This document shows, in pieces, positions 1 to 7,816 of a DNA stretch of 46,928 bases. Each line of letters starts with the position of its first letter. Positions within the stretch are counted from its first letter, which is position 1. Source of the stretch: an uncultured Elusimicrobia bacterium (GTDB lineage Bacteria; Elusimicrobiota; Elusimicrobia; Elusimicrobiales; UBA9959); assembly GCA_903917735.1 (NCBI GenBank), contig CAIXBR010000054.1, forward strand, positions 1-46,928, in the 5' to 3' direction. The position numbers were made by a program, and so were the translations under genes. The notes beneath the pieces were generated by a model. The model worked only from the letters and a program-made list of their open reading frames with translations, had not been told where the DNA came from and did no database searches.

Positions 1-27
1 ATACTATGGCCGGGATAGCCGAGTTTC

Positions 28-606
28 TCATTGGTATACGGACAACTGCGGAGCAGTTGAGCAGGGAAGAGCGGTGGCGGATAATCTTGAGCAGGATTTT
101 TGCGCGTTTTCTGCGTGGAAGGCCGCTGGGAACCACGCCCCCGGCCCTGGTTTTTCAGTCCTAACTGCCGAATTTAGGTTGAGATATCCCCATAGTGGTT
201 CGACGGGATTGAGTTCAGGGGCATAGGATGGAAAAAATTCCGTCCGGATAATGGGGTGCTTTTCTAACCAAAGGCGAACCGCAACAGATCTGTGTGCTTG
301 CAGCCGGTCCCAGAGAATTATCATTGGGCGCTGTAATTGCCGCAATAAGGCTTTAAGGAAGCGTAAAACGGCTGGAGTCGTGAAGTTGGCATCCCTGCGT
401 AGGGAAAAGTAAAGTCCTACCCGCTGGTACTGCGGCGACAGGGTCAGGGCGGCAATGACGGAGACTTTGCGATACGAACGGGTTTTCTGATAGAGGATAG
501 GCGTGTTGCCTTTCGGCGCCCAGGTCCTGCGGACAAGGGGTGCCATCATAAAGCCTGATTCGTCTATGAAAACGAGATGAGCATTCAGCTTGCGTGTTTT
601 TTTTTA
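28..606 (-). pseudogene. IS630 transposase, DDE catalytic half (orfB), C terminus frameshifted
   Basis: This is the catalytic RNase H-like half of the transposase. Reading one base back in the A9 run gives a frame containing FIDESG (first Asp), MIILWDRLQAHR (second Asp) and PSYAPELNPVEPLWGYL (third acidic residue), so all three catalytic acids are present. After GYLN the frame loses family resemblance and runs to a stop near 28. The expected C-terminal segment, GLP..KRAKILLKIIRHRSSLL, is found in another frame on the same strand between about 1 and 140. A lost base, most simply in the G run at 138-142 (complement), would explain this. I therefore treat this copy as decayed. The true C-terminal end lies outside the window. 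Confidence 0.65.
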
Positions 607-1064
607 ATCCGGGGCCAGTCCACCTTGACCCAGCGCTGGATAGCCTCTTCGTCCCGCTCGCGCGCTCTACGCTCGGGTTTTTGCGGGCTCCAGCCAAGCG
701 AACGCAGCAGTCTGGGAATATGATGAATATGGTACACGACCTTGAATTTATTTTTAATCAGCGCGGCGATTCTGGGACAGGTCCACAAATCCGTGAGGTA
801 GCCCGCGCGGCACGCTCCGAGGAGAAGTTCACGCTCCAGCATTGTTTTGTTATGAGTATTAATCCTCGGAGGGCGGCCAGGGACTGCTTTCGCTTTAATT
901 CCGGTAGCCCCCTGCTTGCGATAGCTTGCTTTCCAGCGGCGAACGGAGCGACGGTCCACCTTGAGCTTTCGGGCGATCTCCACGGGAGGAATCCCTTGAT
1001 TGAAAAGGATAGCGGCCTGCTGACGACGTTGTTCCAATTGGGTTGGACTGCCATATGGTCTCAT
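585..1064 (-). CDS. IS630 transposase, N-terminal helix-turn-helix half (orfA)
   Basis: This encodes the DNA-binding half of an IS630-family transposase, which recognises the element ends. The visible sequence has an HTH of the GIPPVEIARKLKVDRRSVRR type near the N terminus, a GRPPRI linker, and a second winged-helix region around HIPRLLRSLGWSPQKP, all typical of the family. The ATG at 1064 is preferred over an in-frame ATG at 1094 because a GGAGGT ribosome site sits 5 nt upstream of it (complement 1070-1075). The frame ends just after a run of nine A residues (plus-strand T run 597-605). Beyond that run the DDE catalytic half continues in the -1 frame, so this is best read as orfA of a slippage-fused transposase. 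Confidence 0.8.
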   Translation of the reverse strand: MRPYGSPTQLEQRRQQAAILFNQGIPPVEIARKLKVDRRSVRRWKASYRKQGATGIKAKAVPGRPPRINTHNKTMLERELLLGACRAGYLTDLWTCPRIAALIKNKFKVVYHIHHIPRLLRSLGWSPQKPERRARERDEEAIQRWVKVDWPRIKKKHAS

Positions 1065-1149
1065 GATGGACCTCCAACCTATAGTATAGGACATTACTTA
1101 GGAGTCTATTAATAATCACCCGCCTCCTACCCGATCGCCCGCTGAAAAA

Positions 1150-2712
1150 TCAGTTAGGCAGGGCCAGGGTAAGGGCGGAGCCTTTCTGAAGCTGGGATTT
1201 GACGAAGACCCGGCCGCCGTGGACTTCGGCTATTTTTCGCACCAGCGCCAGGCCCAGGCCCCAGCCTTCCACCTGGCCGGTGAAAGAGGCCTCTACCTGG
1301 TAGAACTTGTTGAAAATATTTTCCAGCTCTTCCCCCGGGATGCCGGGCCCGTTGTCGCCCACCGACAGCAGGGTGTAGTTATCGCGCGCCTGCGCGGAGA
1401 GTATCACCAGCTTGTCATGGGCGCAGTTAAACTTTACGGCGTTGTCTATCAGGGCGCGGATGCCCGCGGCCAGCACTTTCCTGTCTGCCTTTATCTTTAC
1501 CGGCTCCGGCGCGGCTATCTTGATGGTCACGCCTTCTTTATCCCTGAGGGTCTGGCGCGCGTTCTCGGCTATCTCGGCCAGGAATTCAGCGGCGTCAAAT
1601 TCTATTTTTTCCAGGGATGAAACTTCCAGATTGTCTATGGTAACGAAGTCCAGCAGGCTTTCCACCAGGCCGTTGAGCTTCTGGCCCTGGCCGTAGATGG
1701 TCTGCGAAGACTTCTGCACCATTTCCGGCATGTTCTTGGAGAGCGCCTCTTCCCTAAGTATCTGGGCGTAGCCGTTTATGGAGGCCAGCGGCGTTTTGAA
1801 CTTGTGCGAGATCAGCGACAGGAAGTTCCGGGCCATGCGCTCTTCAAGGCGCTGGGCGGTAACGTCGGAAAGTATCCAGAGCCGGCCCTCAACAGAGGGG
1901 TTGCCGTCCTTATCTTCTTTAAAAAGCTTTATTTCGGAGCAATCCAGGTAAAATCTTTTGGGTTTCTCCCTGTAAAGCTCGAAGTGACAGACCGGGTCTT
2001 CGCGGCAAAGGACTGAGTCCAGGCCAGGCTTAACCTCGAAATCGGTGAAGGCGCTGTTTATATCGGAGAACTTGTATTTGTCGTGCTCCAGGTAGATCTT
2101 GGCGGAGTTGTTGATTATTATTATCTCGCCTGCAACGTCCGTAAGTATGGCGCCTTCCTTTATGCGCTTGAAGACTATCTCCATCTTGCGCTTCTCCTCT
2201 TTTACGGAGGAGAACAGCCGCGAGTTCTCTATGGCGATGGCCGCCTGGCTGGCGAAAGCCTCGAAATTGGTCTTGTCGGTCTCGGAGAATTCCCCGTCCA
2301 CTTTGTTTATGGCCTGGACCACGCCTATCACCTTGCCCTTTATTATCATCGGGCAGGTCAGCAAGGAACGCGTGGTGAAGCCGCTCTTCGAGTCGGCCTT
2401 CTTTGAATGGCGCGGGTCGGCGGCAGTGTCGTTTATTATGATCGAGCGGGCTTCCTTGGCGCAGGTGCCGGCTATGCCCTCGCCCAGTTTGAAGCGCATC
2501 TTCTGCACGTCCTCGGGCAGGCCGAGGGCGACGTCAAAATAAAGCTCCTGGGTCTTCTCGTCCAGCAGGTAAAGCGAGGCGCGCTCCGCCCCCACCACCC
2601 GCGACGCCAGGCGCATGATGGTGGTCAGCAGCTCGGAAATATCCAGTTTAGAGGAAAGCAGCCGGGAGACCATCACCAGCATCTCGAGGCTTTCCTGCGA
2701 CTGCATTATCAT
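1150..2712 (-). CDS. GAF/PAS sensor histidine kinase with atypical H-box
   Basis: This is a 520-residue two-component sensor kinase with no transmembrane segment, so it is probably cytoplasmic. Order of domains: GAF (about 8-165), a PAS-like region (about 175-290), a HisKA dimerisation helix (about 292-358) and a HATPase domain (about 370-520). The ATP site looks intact: N424 in ALIDNAVKF, G1 box DNGPGIP (453-459), F box around FNKFYQ and G2 box GWGLGL (483-488). The phosphoacceptor is H303, in LISHKFKTPL. The residue after the histidine is Lys, where the family normally has Glu or Asp. No response regulator is adjacent. The gene follows a beta-barrel gene with a 15-nt gap, so the two are probably co-transcribed. 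An alternative start lies two codons downstream. Confidence 0.85.
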   Translation of the reverse strand: MIMQSQESLEMLVMVSRLLSSKLDISELLTTIMRLASRVVGAERASLYLLDEKTQELYFDVALGLPEDVQKMRFKLGEGIAGTCAKEARSIIINDTAADPRHSKKADSKSGFTTRSLLTCPMIIKGKVIGVVQAINKVDGEFSETDKTNFEAFASQAAIAIENSRLFSSVKEEKRKMEIVFKRIKEGAILTDVAGEIIIINNSAKIYLEHDKYKFSDINSAFTDFEVKPGLDSVLCREDPVCHFELYREKPKRFYLDCSEIKLFKEDKDGNPSVEGRLWILSDVTAQRLEERMARNFLSLISHKFKTPLASINGYAQILREEALSKNMPEMVQKSSQTIYGQGQKLNGLVESLLDFVTIDNLEVSSLEKIEFDAAEFLAEIAENARQTLRDKEGVTIKIAAPEPVKIKADRKVLAAGIRALIDNAVKFNCAHDKLVILSAQARDNYTLLSVGDNGPGIPGEELENIFNKFYQVEASFTGQVEGWGLGLALVRKIAEVHGGRVFVKSQLQKGSALTLALPN

Positions 2713-2727
2713 CTGTTCACCGTTCCC

Positions 2728-3588
2728 TTAAAAGAATAGCTGCAGCAGCAGCTTGTAGTAGCTTTTCCAGGCGGAGCTTTCCTCTTTGTACGCGTTGTAA
2801 GCCAGGTCGAGGTTCGTCTTTTCGTTGAGGTTAAGCTTTATGCCGAAAACCGCGGAATTAGCCGTGTCAGCGCTCCTGAAGGATATTTTACTATATCCCG
2901 CGTAAATATGACTGTCATATTCCGGTTTCATGTTGCGCGCGATCTGCATCGTCATCGCCCATTCCGGAAGGGACGTTATCTGGCGGAAAACCCCGAGGTA
3001 GGCCAGCTCGGACTGGTCCAGCACCGGGGTTCTAAGGTTCGCGTTGGACGCCGTGTCCGGCCTGGTGAAGCCCGCGGCTGACGCTAGAAAAAAGAACTGG
3101 CCATAAAAAGACTTCTCCGCCTGTAGTTCGAAGGCGGACTGTGAGAACTTTTTCTCCGTTAGCGTTCCGCCCAGGTCCAGCCTGGCGTCCTGCTTGGCCC
3201 AGGCCCCGGAAACTATCAGGTGCGTATAGCTTTCGTCCCCGCCTTCGCTGAGCGAAGCGAGCAGGTACAGTTTGCCGCCGTAGGCGCCGGAGCGCGTAGT
3301 GCCGTCCACCGGATAAAGGAAAGGTTTGAGCGAAACGAAATACCTGGGGCCCGAGTACATGAGGGGAAGGCGGAAAGCGTAGATCCTGCTGCGGTAGGCG
3401 GCGCTGTCCCTGTAAAAAGAGGCGTTAAGTCCGGTAGTGAAGTTCTTGAGCGGAGTGGTGAATACCGTCAGGGATTCCTTATTGAGACTGTTGGAGCCGG
3501 TGACATAGTCGTTTTCCGCCCACCAGCCGGCGCAAGAGGGGAGGACGCTTAAAGCGAAAAGGGCCGCTGCCAGCAGGAATTGTCTCAT
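2728..3588 (-). CDS. Predicted outer-membrane beta-barrel protein
   Basis: I do not recognise a named family. The 286-residue product starts with an export signal (MRQFLLAAALFALSVLPSCAG). LPSC could act as a lipobox, although Pro at -2 is unusual. The rest alternates polar and hydrophobic/aromatic residues as in antiparallel beta-strands and ends in Leu-Phe-Phe, the C-terminal aromatic signature of outer-membrane barrels. Many short strands are separated by Gly/Asn/Asp turns. The histidine kinase gene follows closely on the same strand. The start has no Shine-Dalgarno, but a TATAAT box lies 7 nt upstream (complement 3596-3601), so the mRNA may be leaderless. Confidence 0.6.
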   Translation of the reverse strand: MRQFLLAAALFALSVLPSCAGWWAENDYVTGSNSLNKESLTVFTTPLKNFTTGLNASFYRDSAAYRSRIYAFRLPLMYSGPRYFVSLKPFLYPVDGTTRSGAYGGKLYLLASLSEGGDESYTHLIVSGAWAKQDARLDLGGTLTEKKFSQSAFELQAEKSFYGQFFFLASAAGFTRPDTASNANLRTPVLDQSELAYLGVFRQITSLPEWAMTMQIARNMKPEYDSHIYAGYSKISFRSADTANSAVFGIKLNLNEKTNLDLAYNAYKEESSAWKSYYKLLLQLFF

Positions 3589-3595
3589 CGGCTAT

Positions 3596-3601
3596 ATTAT
3601 A
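3596..3601 (-). promoter_or_regulatory. -10 box of probable leaderless promoter for the barrel gene
   Basis: TATAAT on the minus strand ends 7 nt before the ATG at 3588, and no ribosome site is visible. No good -35 box is seen at the usual distance. Confidence 0.4.
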
Positions 3602-3633
3602 TATAATAACTTTTCATGCGAGTGCGCGAAAAT

Positions 3634-3669
3634 AAAAAAGCCCCTTTGCCATGCGGCGGGGGCTTTTTT
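3634..3669 (-). terminator. Rho-independent terminator
   Basis: AAAAAAGCCCC (3634-3644) pairs with GGGGCTTTTTT (3659-3669). It lies just downstream of the stop of the minus-strand gene ending at 3687. The flanking A and T runs mean it could act in both directions. Confidence 0.75.
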
Positions 3670-3686
3670 GCCGGTGCGGGCCGGGC

Positions 3687-4442
3687 TTAGTTGACGGGTT
3701 TGAACAGCTGGTTGTACACTGTCTGGCTGACTTTGACCTCTGTTATGTAATAGTACCGGGCCAGGCCGACGGCGTAATCCGCGGCGTTCAGGCCGGTTAC
3801 GTCAACCGTTACCATGTAGCCGCCGGAATTGTCCTGGAGCGCCGAGGCTTTAAAACCGTTGTCGTTCAGTTCCTTCACGGCGGTGTCTATGCTGAAACCG
3901 CGCTGCACCAGGCCGACAAGGGTCTCGTCCATGTCGGGCTGGACGGTGTTCACCGTGATCTTGCGCAGGGTTATCCACTGGTTGGGCTTCCTGTCAGCGG
4001 ATTTATTGTTGAGGTCGAAGAGCTGGTTGTGCACTTTCTGGCCGACCTTGACCTCGGTTATATAGTAGTAGCGGGCCAGGCCTATGGCGTAGTCGGCGGC
4101 GTCCAGGCCGCTTACGTCCGCCAGCACCATGTAGCCGCCGGAATTGTCCTGCACGGCCTGAACTTTGAAGCCGCCTTCGGTCAGTTCTTTTACCACTTTA
4201 TCTATGTTTTCACCGTGTTTTATCATCCCTACAAGGGTGTCGTTCATGTCCGGCTGGGCAGTGTTGACCGTGATCTTGCGGAGGGTCAGCCACTGGTTGT
4301 TCTTTGGAGCTTCGGGGGCCGGCACTTTTATTTCCGGGAGGGTAAATCCTGCTTTGTCGAGGACCTGGCTTTGCGCCGCTGAGGCGGAAATTACGGCTGA
4401 AACCGATAAAATGGCCGCGGTGATAAAGGATAAGTTCTTCAT
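3687..4442 (-). CDS. Secreted protein made of two tandem ~95-residue repeats
   Basis: This is a 251-residue exported protein of unknown function. A signal peptide (about 1-23, ending SASAAQS) is followed by two copies of one domain, residues about 49-142 and 154-247, offset by 105 residues. Each copy runs NQW-TLRKITVNT, then QPDM, TLVG, a VKEL helix, GFK, QDNSGGYM, GL-AADYA-GLARYYYITEVKV and NQLF. The two copies are close to identical in places at both protein and DNA level, so the duplication is recent or kept alike by gene conversion. The start at 4442 has GGAGGT 8 nt upstream (complement 4451-4456), which rules out the longer in-frame start at 4502. A terminator follows. The protein is divergent from the C11 protease gene. 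No enzymatic motif is seen. Confidence 0.7.
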   Translation of the reverse strand: MKNLSFITAAILSVSAVISASAAQSQVLDKAGFTLPEIKVPAPEAPKNNQWLTLRKITVNTAQPDMNDTLVGMIKHGENIDKVVKELTEGGFKVQAVQDNSGGYMVLADVSGLDAADYAIGLARYYYITEVKVGQKVHNQLFDLNNKSADRKPNQWITLRKITVNTVQPDMDETLVGLVQRGFSIDTAVKELNDNGFKASALQDNSGGYMVTVDVTGLNAADYAVGLARYYYITEVKVSQTVYNQLFKPVN

Positions 4443-4511
4443 GTAGTGGTACCTCCGTGCTTTGTCTGTACATATTCTGCCAGAAAACAGGCTGCCGCAC
4501 AAAAGGCGTAT

Positions 4512-4553
4512 GGCCCAAGCCGGCGGGGCTTTTTGGACCCTGCCGTCTGGGCC
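4512..4553. other. Imperfect hairpin in divergent intergenic region
   Basis: GGCCCA (4512-4517) pairs with TGGGCC (4548-4553), and CGGCGGGG (4521-4528) pairs with CCCTGCCG (4538-4545) with one mismatch. It lies between two divergent genes. Its role is unknown; it might be an operator or an upstream RNA structure. Confidence 0.3.
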
Positions 4554-4586
4554 TTTAGGGTAAGCCCGGATTGGGCCTTGCGGGGG

Positions 4587-4615
4587 TTGACAGGTTAAAG
4601 TATTCCTCTTATACT
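4587..4615 (+). promoter_or_regulatory. Sigma-70 promoter of the C11 protease gene
   Basis: TTGACA at 4587-4592 and TATACT at 4610-4615 are separated by 17 bp. The start codon is 26 nt past the -10 box, with a CCGGAGGATCT ribosome site in between. Confidence 0.85.
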
Positions 4616-4641
4616 ATCTCCGTAAGGCAACCGGAGGATCT

Positions 4642-6057
4642 ATGAAAAAAATTATTGTAGCGGCTCTGTTCTCGGTGGTGTCGCTGTCCGCGGCGGTCAA
4701 AGCCGGGGATATCAGCTTTGACGGCGAAAAAAGCGCCGCCGGCCTGGGCTCGGGTTCAGGCGTTCCCGCAGCATCGGCCCCCAAGGCCGCCGCGCCTCGT
4801 TCCGTAGCCGGGTCCGCGCCCAAGAAATGGACCATTATGGTCTTCCTGAACGCCAAGAACAACCTTGAGCTGGCCGGCCTCTATAACATCAACCAGATGG
4901 AAAAGGTCGGTTCCGACGCCAACGTGAACATAGTGGCGGAACTGGGCCGTATGAACGGCCAGGCGCAGGGGGATACCCATCTGGACGGAGACTGGACCGG
5001 CTCGCGCAGGCTCTACATCCAGAAGGACGCGGACGAAAACGTCATAACTTCCCCCGTGGTGGACAAGCTGGATAAGGTCGACATGGGCGACTACAAGCGC
5101 GTAGTCAACTTCGTGGCTTGGGCGAAGAAGAACTACCCCGCCCGCCGCTACATGCTGATCCTCTGGAACCATGGTTCGGGCTGGCTGGACCCCCAGCAGA
5201 CAGCGAAAAGGTTAGAGAAGGCGATGTCCACCGATAAGGGCATCTTATTCGATGACGAGACCAATAACTATGTGCGCACCAAGCAGATAGGCGCCATCCT
5301 TAAGGAAGCCGGCAACGTGGACATCCTGGCCTACGACGCCTGCCTGATGCAGATGGGCGAGGTGGCTTTCGAGGTAAAGGACAACACCAAGGTCATCATC
5401 GGCTCCGAAGAGACGGTGCCCGGCCTGGGCTATCCGTACAATCTGTTCCTTGGCGCGCTGGCCAAGAATCCGGACATGACCAACGAGGAGTTCGCTAAGA
5501 GGACCGTGGCTGCCTTCAAGATGTTCTACGATGCCGCCAAGAAGGGCGCGCAGCTCTCCGCCATCCGCGCCGATAAGCTGGAAGAGTTCGGCGCGAAAAT
5601 GAAGGCGTTCGCCGCCGCCGCCCAGACCGCCAACGACAGCGCCGCGCTGATCGCGGCCCGCAACGGGGTAATGCGCTATGATATGATAGGCGCTAGTTCC
5701 GACCCCAAGATGACCATCAGCTTCTACGGCGACGTGTACCAGTACGCCGGGCTGGTAGCCGCGGCTTCTAAGGACGCGGACGTGAAGGCGAAGGCCGCCG
5801 ACCTACAGAACTTCATAAGCACGCAGCTGGTTATAGCCAACGGCGGTTCCGGCAAGAACCGCGTGGGCCGCGATCTTTCGGAAAGCCATGGTATCTCGGT
5901 GTACCTGCCGCCCGCCGAGACCCGCATCGCGCAGTCGAAGCTGGAAGGCATCTTCGAGGGTAAATATACCGACTATGTGTTCGACGGGGCCACCGGCTGG
6001 CATGACTTCGTGACCTTCCTGTACGGCGTGAAGCCGGCCGCGAAAGCCGCTAAGTAA
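4642..6057 (+). CDS. Secreted clostripain-family (C11) cysteine peptidase
   Basis: This is a 471-residue exported cysteine peptidase of family C11. Members usually cleave after Arg or Lys and are calcium-dependent. A signal peptide (about 1-21) and a low-complexity Ala/Ser/Gly/Pro stretch (about 31-60) precede the catalytic domain. The dyad is visible: H177 in MLILWNHGSGW and C234 in ILAYDACLMQMGEVA. Downstream, the EETVPGLGYPY and SISVYLPP-like (here HGISVYLPP) segments are also typical. The gene has its own consensus promoter and a strong terminator, so it is monocistronic. Clostripain itself is made as a proenzyme cut into two chains; no obvious internal linker is seen here. The substrate cannot be told from the sequence. 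Confidence 0.9.
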   Translation: MKKIIVAALFSVVSLSAAVKAGDISFDGEKSAAGLGSGSGVPAASAPKAAAPRSVAGSAPKKWTIMVFLNAKNNLELAGLYNINQMEKVGSDANVNIVAELGRMNGQAQGDTHLDGDWTGSRRLYIQKDADENVITSPVVDKLDKVDMGDYKRVVNFVAWAKKNYPARRYMLILWNHGSGWLDPQQTAKRLEKAMSTDKGILFDDETNNYVRTKQIGAILKEAGNVDILAYDACLMQMGEVAFEVKDNTKVIIGSEETVPGLGYPYNLFLGALAKNPDMTNEEFAKRTVAAFKMFYDAAKKGAQLSAIRADKLEEFGAKMKAFAAAAQTANDSAALIAARNGVMRYDMIGASSDPKMTISFYGDVYQYAGLVAAASKDADVKAKAADLQNFISTQLVIANGGSGKNRVGRDLSESHGISVYLPPAETRIAQSKLEGIFEGKYTDYVFDGATGWHDFVTFLYGVKPAAKAAK

Positions 6058-6078
6058 CACCGCCATACAGACTAAGGG

Positions 6079-6109
6079 TCCCCCGGCAACTGCCGGGGGA
6101 TCTTTTTTT
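6079..6109 (+). terminator. Rho-independent terminator of the C11 protease gene
   Basis: TCCCCCGGCA (6079-6088) pairs with TGCCGGGGGA (6091-6100), followed by TCTTTTTTT. Confidence 0.9.
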
Positions 6110-6115
6110 AGGCAG

Positions 6116-6260
6116 GACGCCAGGGCGGCGCGGGGACCGGAACGCAAAAACGGCGTCGCGCACACGGTGCGCGCGCCTCCCGCTCTCAGCCGCCGCGCTT
6201 ACGCAAGCGGCGGCTTCCGAGAGGGTTTTGCTAACCCGGTCCCCGTGTCGCCCTGGCGTC
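6116..6260. repeat. Multi-hairpin palindromic element P1
   Basis: Outer arms 6116-6140 and 6236-6260 are complementary at 22 of 25 positions (GACGCCAGGGCG...CGGGGACCGG). Inside are two hairpins: CGCGCAC (6157-6163) with GTGCGCG (6167-6173), and AGCCGCCGC (6188-6196) with GCGGCGGCT (6207-6215), the second flanked by CTCTC/GAGAG. On the minus strand the second hairpin's loop is TTGCGTAAGC, almost the same as a loop in element P2 (11454-11463). The element fills the gap between a terminator and the promoter at 6279 and has no coding potential that I can support. It resembles P2, P3 and P4 in architecture. Confidence 0.65.
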
Positions 6261-6278
6261 AAGCACGTTGGTTTATAG

Positions 6279-6284
6279 TAAAAT
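6279..6284 (+). promoter_or_regulatory. -10 box of probable leaderless promoter
   Basis: TAAAAT ends exactly 6 nt before the GTG start at 6291, and there is no Shine-Dalgarno. Transcription would begin at or next to the start codon. Confidence 0.45.
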
Positions 6285-6290
6285 TCTACT

Positions 6291-7322
6291 GTGACGCGCA
6301 TACTGCTGGCTAATCTGCACGAGTCTCCCGAGAACTTTCATTTTGAGAGGGCGTTCGCCCGGTTTTTTGCCGCGCGCGCGGGGCTGGCCCTGGATATTGT
6401 CCACGATTTCGAGCATGACTATGGATTTATTGGCGGCGGTCTGCCGCACGGCGCGCGGCGTCTGAAGTATACGGGGCTGGCGGGGCTGAAAAAACTTTTC
6501 AAAGAGCCGTACAGCCTGGTAGTGCTGCTGGATTTTCCGAAGCGTGACCGCTGCGCGCCGGGTTTTGTGTGGCTGGCGAGGGAAGCAGCGGCGGGGAAGA
6601 AGGTTTTTGTGGCTAACCACCTTATTCCTATGCCGGGTGATAATTTTACTGGCGCGCTGTCGCGCCGGGTTAAGGCGCTTTCCGGCGTGGACGCGGGCTT
6701 CATGCTGGAGTTCGACGACGAGAAGCTCTGGGGGGAGACCGGGCTGGGCGTCGCGCGGCTTTTAAAAAGGGGTTATGCTACGGACTGTGAGTATTACAAA
6801 CCGCAGGATGCCGCGCCCGGGGCCTATGTGTTCTCTGCCGGCTCTACGGGGCGCGATTTCGAAGCGCTGGCCGCGGGGGTAAAAAAATCCGGTTTAAAAT
6901 TGAAGGTTTTCAGTGATTCTGCGCCGAAGACGCTGCCGCGTGGCGTCGAGTTCAAGCCGCTGACGAAGAACCTGCACAACCTGCGCGCCGCAGCCGCGGG
7001 AGCTTTCGCGGTAGCGGTTCCTGTGCGCGACGGCCATGTGAACGAGGCGGCGGGGAACTCTATAACTTTTCTCTCCATGGCGCTGGGTAAGCCTGTGCTG
7101 ACGCGGCGTACTCGTTATATGCGCGGTTTTATCAGGGATGGCGTTAACGGTTTTCTTTATTCGAATCTTTCCCCCGAGTCAGTTGCCGGCGGTCTTGCAA
7201 GGATAAAATCTCTTTCGCCCGGAAAGCTGCTCCGGCTGGGTGCGGCCGCCCGCTCCGCCATCCTTCGCAAAGCCAGTCTGGACCGTTTCTGTTCTTCACT
7301 TCTCAGCAGTTTCCTGAAATGA
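6291..7322 (+). CDS. GT-B glycosyltransferase, GT4-like
   Basis: This is a 343-residue cytoplasmic or membrane-associated sugar transferase. The C-terminal half carries the GT-B nucleotide-sugar signature: EAAGNSITFLSMALGKPVL followed by GVNGFLY and a helix-rich end, as in GT4 enzymes. The N-terminal half (MTRILLANLHESPENFHFER) begins with a Rossmann-like strand. The acceptor and donor are unknown. The start is GTG at 6291, with a -10 box 6 nt upstream and no ribosome site, so probably leaderless. Its stop overlaps the next ATG in ATGA (7319-7322). The trio it heads ends with a surface FN3/SBBP protein, so it may modify that protein or build a surface glycan. That link is inference from order only. 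Confidence 0.7.
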   Translation: MTRILLANLHESPENFHFERAFARFFAARAGLALDIVHDFEHDYGFIGGGLPHGARRLKYTGLAGLKKLFKEPYSLVVLLDFPKRDRCAPGFVWLAREAAAGKKVFVANHLIPMPGDNFTGALSRRVKALSGVDAGFMLEFDDEKLWGETGLGVARLLKRGYATDCEYYKPQDAAPGAYVFSAGSTGRDFEALAAGVKKSGLKLKVFSDSAPKTLPRGVEFKPLTKNLHNLRAAAAGAFAVAVPVRDGHVNEAAGNSITFLSMALGKPVLTRRTRYMRGFIRDGVNGFLYSNLSPESVAGGLARIKSLSPGKLLRLGAAARSAILRKASLDRFCSSLLSSFLK

Positions 7323-7816
7323 GAGATATTTACGCGGTTTGTTCTATCTTGCTGTTCACAACCCTGTCATTGGCGGCGGGGGCGGATGTTTATGCTGCGG
7401 ACGGGGAGGACTTCGGTCATTCGGCTGCGGTGGGGGTGAATTATCCCGGCGCTAATTTTAAGCTGTTCTTTTTGAATAGTTTTGCCGGGGAGATACGGGG
7501 GCAATATGCGGACAAGATCTTCACCGGCGGGGCCCGGCTTTATTATTATCCTTCCATTTTCGGTTCCGACAACGCGCGGCTGCGGTCCTTCCTTGGCGCG
7601 GAGGCAGATTACATCTCTTTCAAAGGGCATATAAGCAAAGGCAACGGAGCGGCGTTCGGCGCGCTGGGCGGAGTGGAGTGGTTTTTGTCCAGAAGCTTGT
7701 CCGTCCAGACCGACGCCGGGCCTTTCTATATCGCGCTTAAAGATAAAGACTCGGCCCTTAAGCAGGGCGGGCTGGAGTTCGTCCTGAATTTCGCCGCTAA
7801 TTTTTATTTCAAATGA
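7319..7816 (+). CDS. Small exported beta-barrel-like protein
   Basis: This is a 165-residue protein of unknown family. It has a signal peptide (about 1-27, ending VYAADG) followed by short amphipathic strands rich in Gly, Tyr and Phe (for example GGARLYYYPSIFG, FLGAEADYISFKG, LSVQTDAGPFYIAL) and ends in Phe-Tyr-Phe-Lys, like a small outer-membrane barrel of the OmpA/OprF-like size class. It overlaps both neighbours by 4 nt (ATGA at 7319 and 7813), so it is translationally coupled to the glycosyltransferase and to the FN3/SBBP protein. It could help place the latter at the surface, although nothing in the sequence proves this. Confidence 0.6.
   Translation: MRDIYAVCSILLFTTLSLAAGADVYAADGEDFGHSAAVGVNYPGANFKLFFLNSFAGEIRGQYADKIFTGGARLYYYPSIFGSDNARLRSFLGAEADYISFKGHISKGNGAAFGALGGVEWFLSRSLSVQTDAGPFYIALKDKDSALKQGGLEFVLNFAANFYFK

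Larger units (their letters stand above)
1..1106 (-). mobile_element. IS630-family insertion sequence, truncated by window edge
   Basis: Two overlapping reading frames on the minus strand together encode an IS630/Tc1-mariner-type DDE transposase: a helix-turn-helix half (585-1064) and a DDE half (28-606). The upstream end is probably near 1106, where a GGAGTC-type terminus abuts a TA dinucleotide (1107-1108), the family's usual target. This end is inferred, because the other terminus lies outside the window and no inverted-repeat pair can be compared. Base composition is lower in GC than the neighbouring genes, consistent with transfer. Confidence 0.8.

Noticed and set aside
594..1112. 172-residue plus-strand reading frame opposite the transposase
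   Set aside because: It is antisense to a clear IS630 HTH domain, has no ribosome site and shows no protein-like features.
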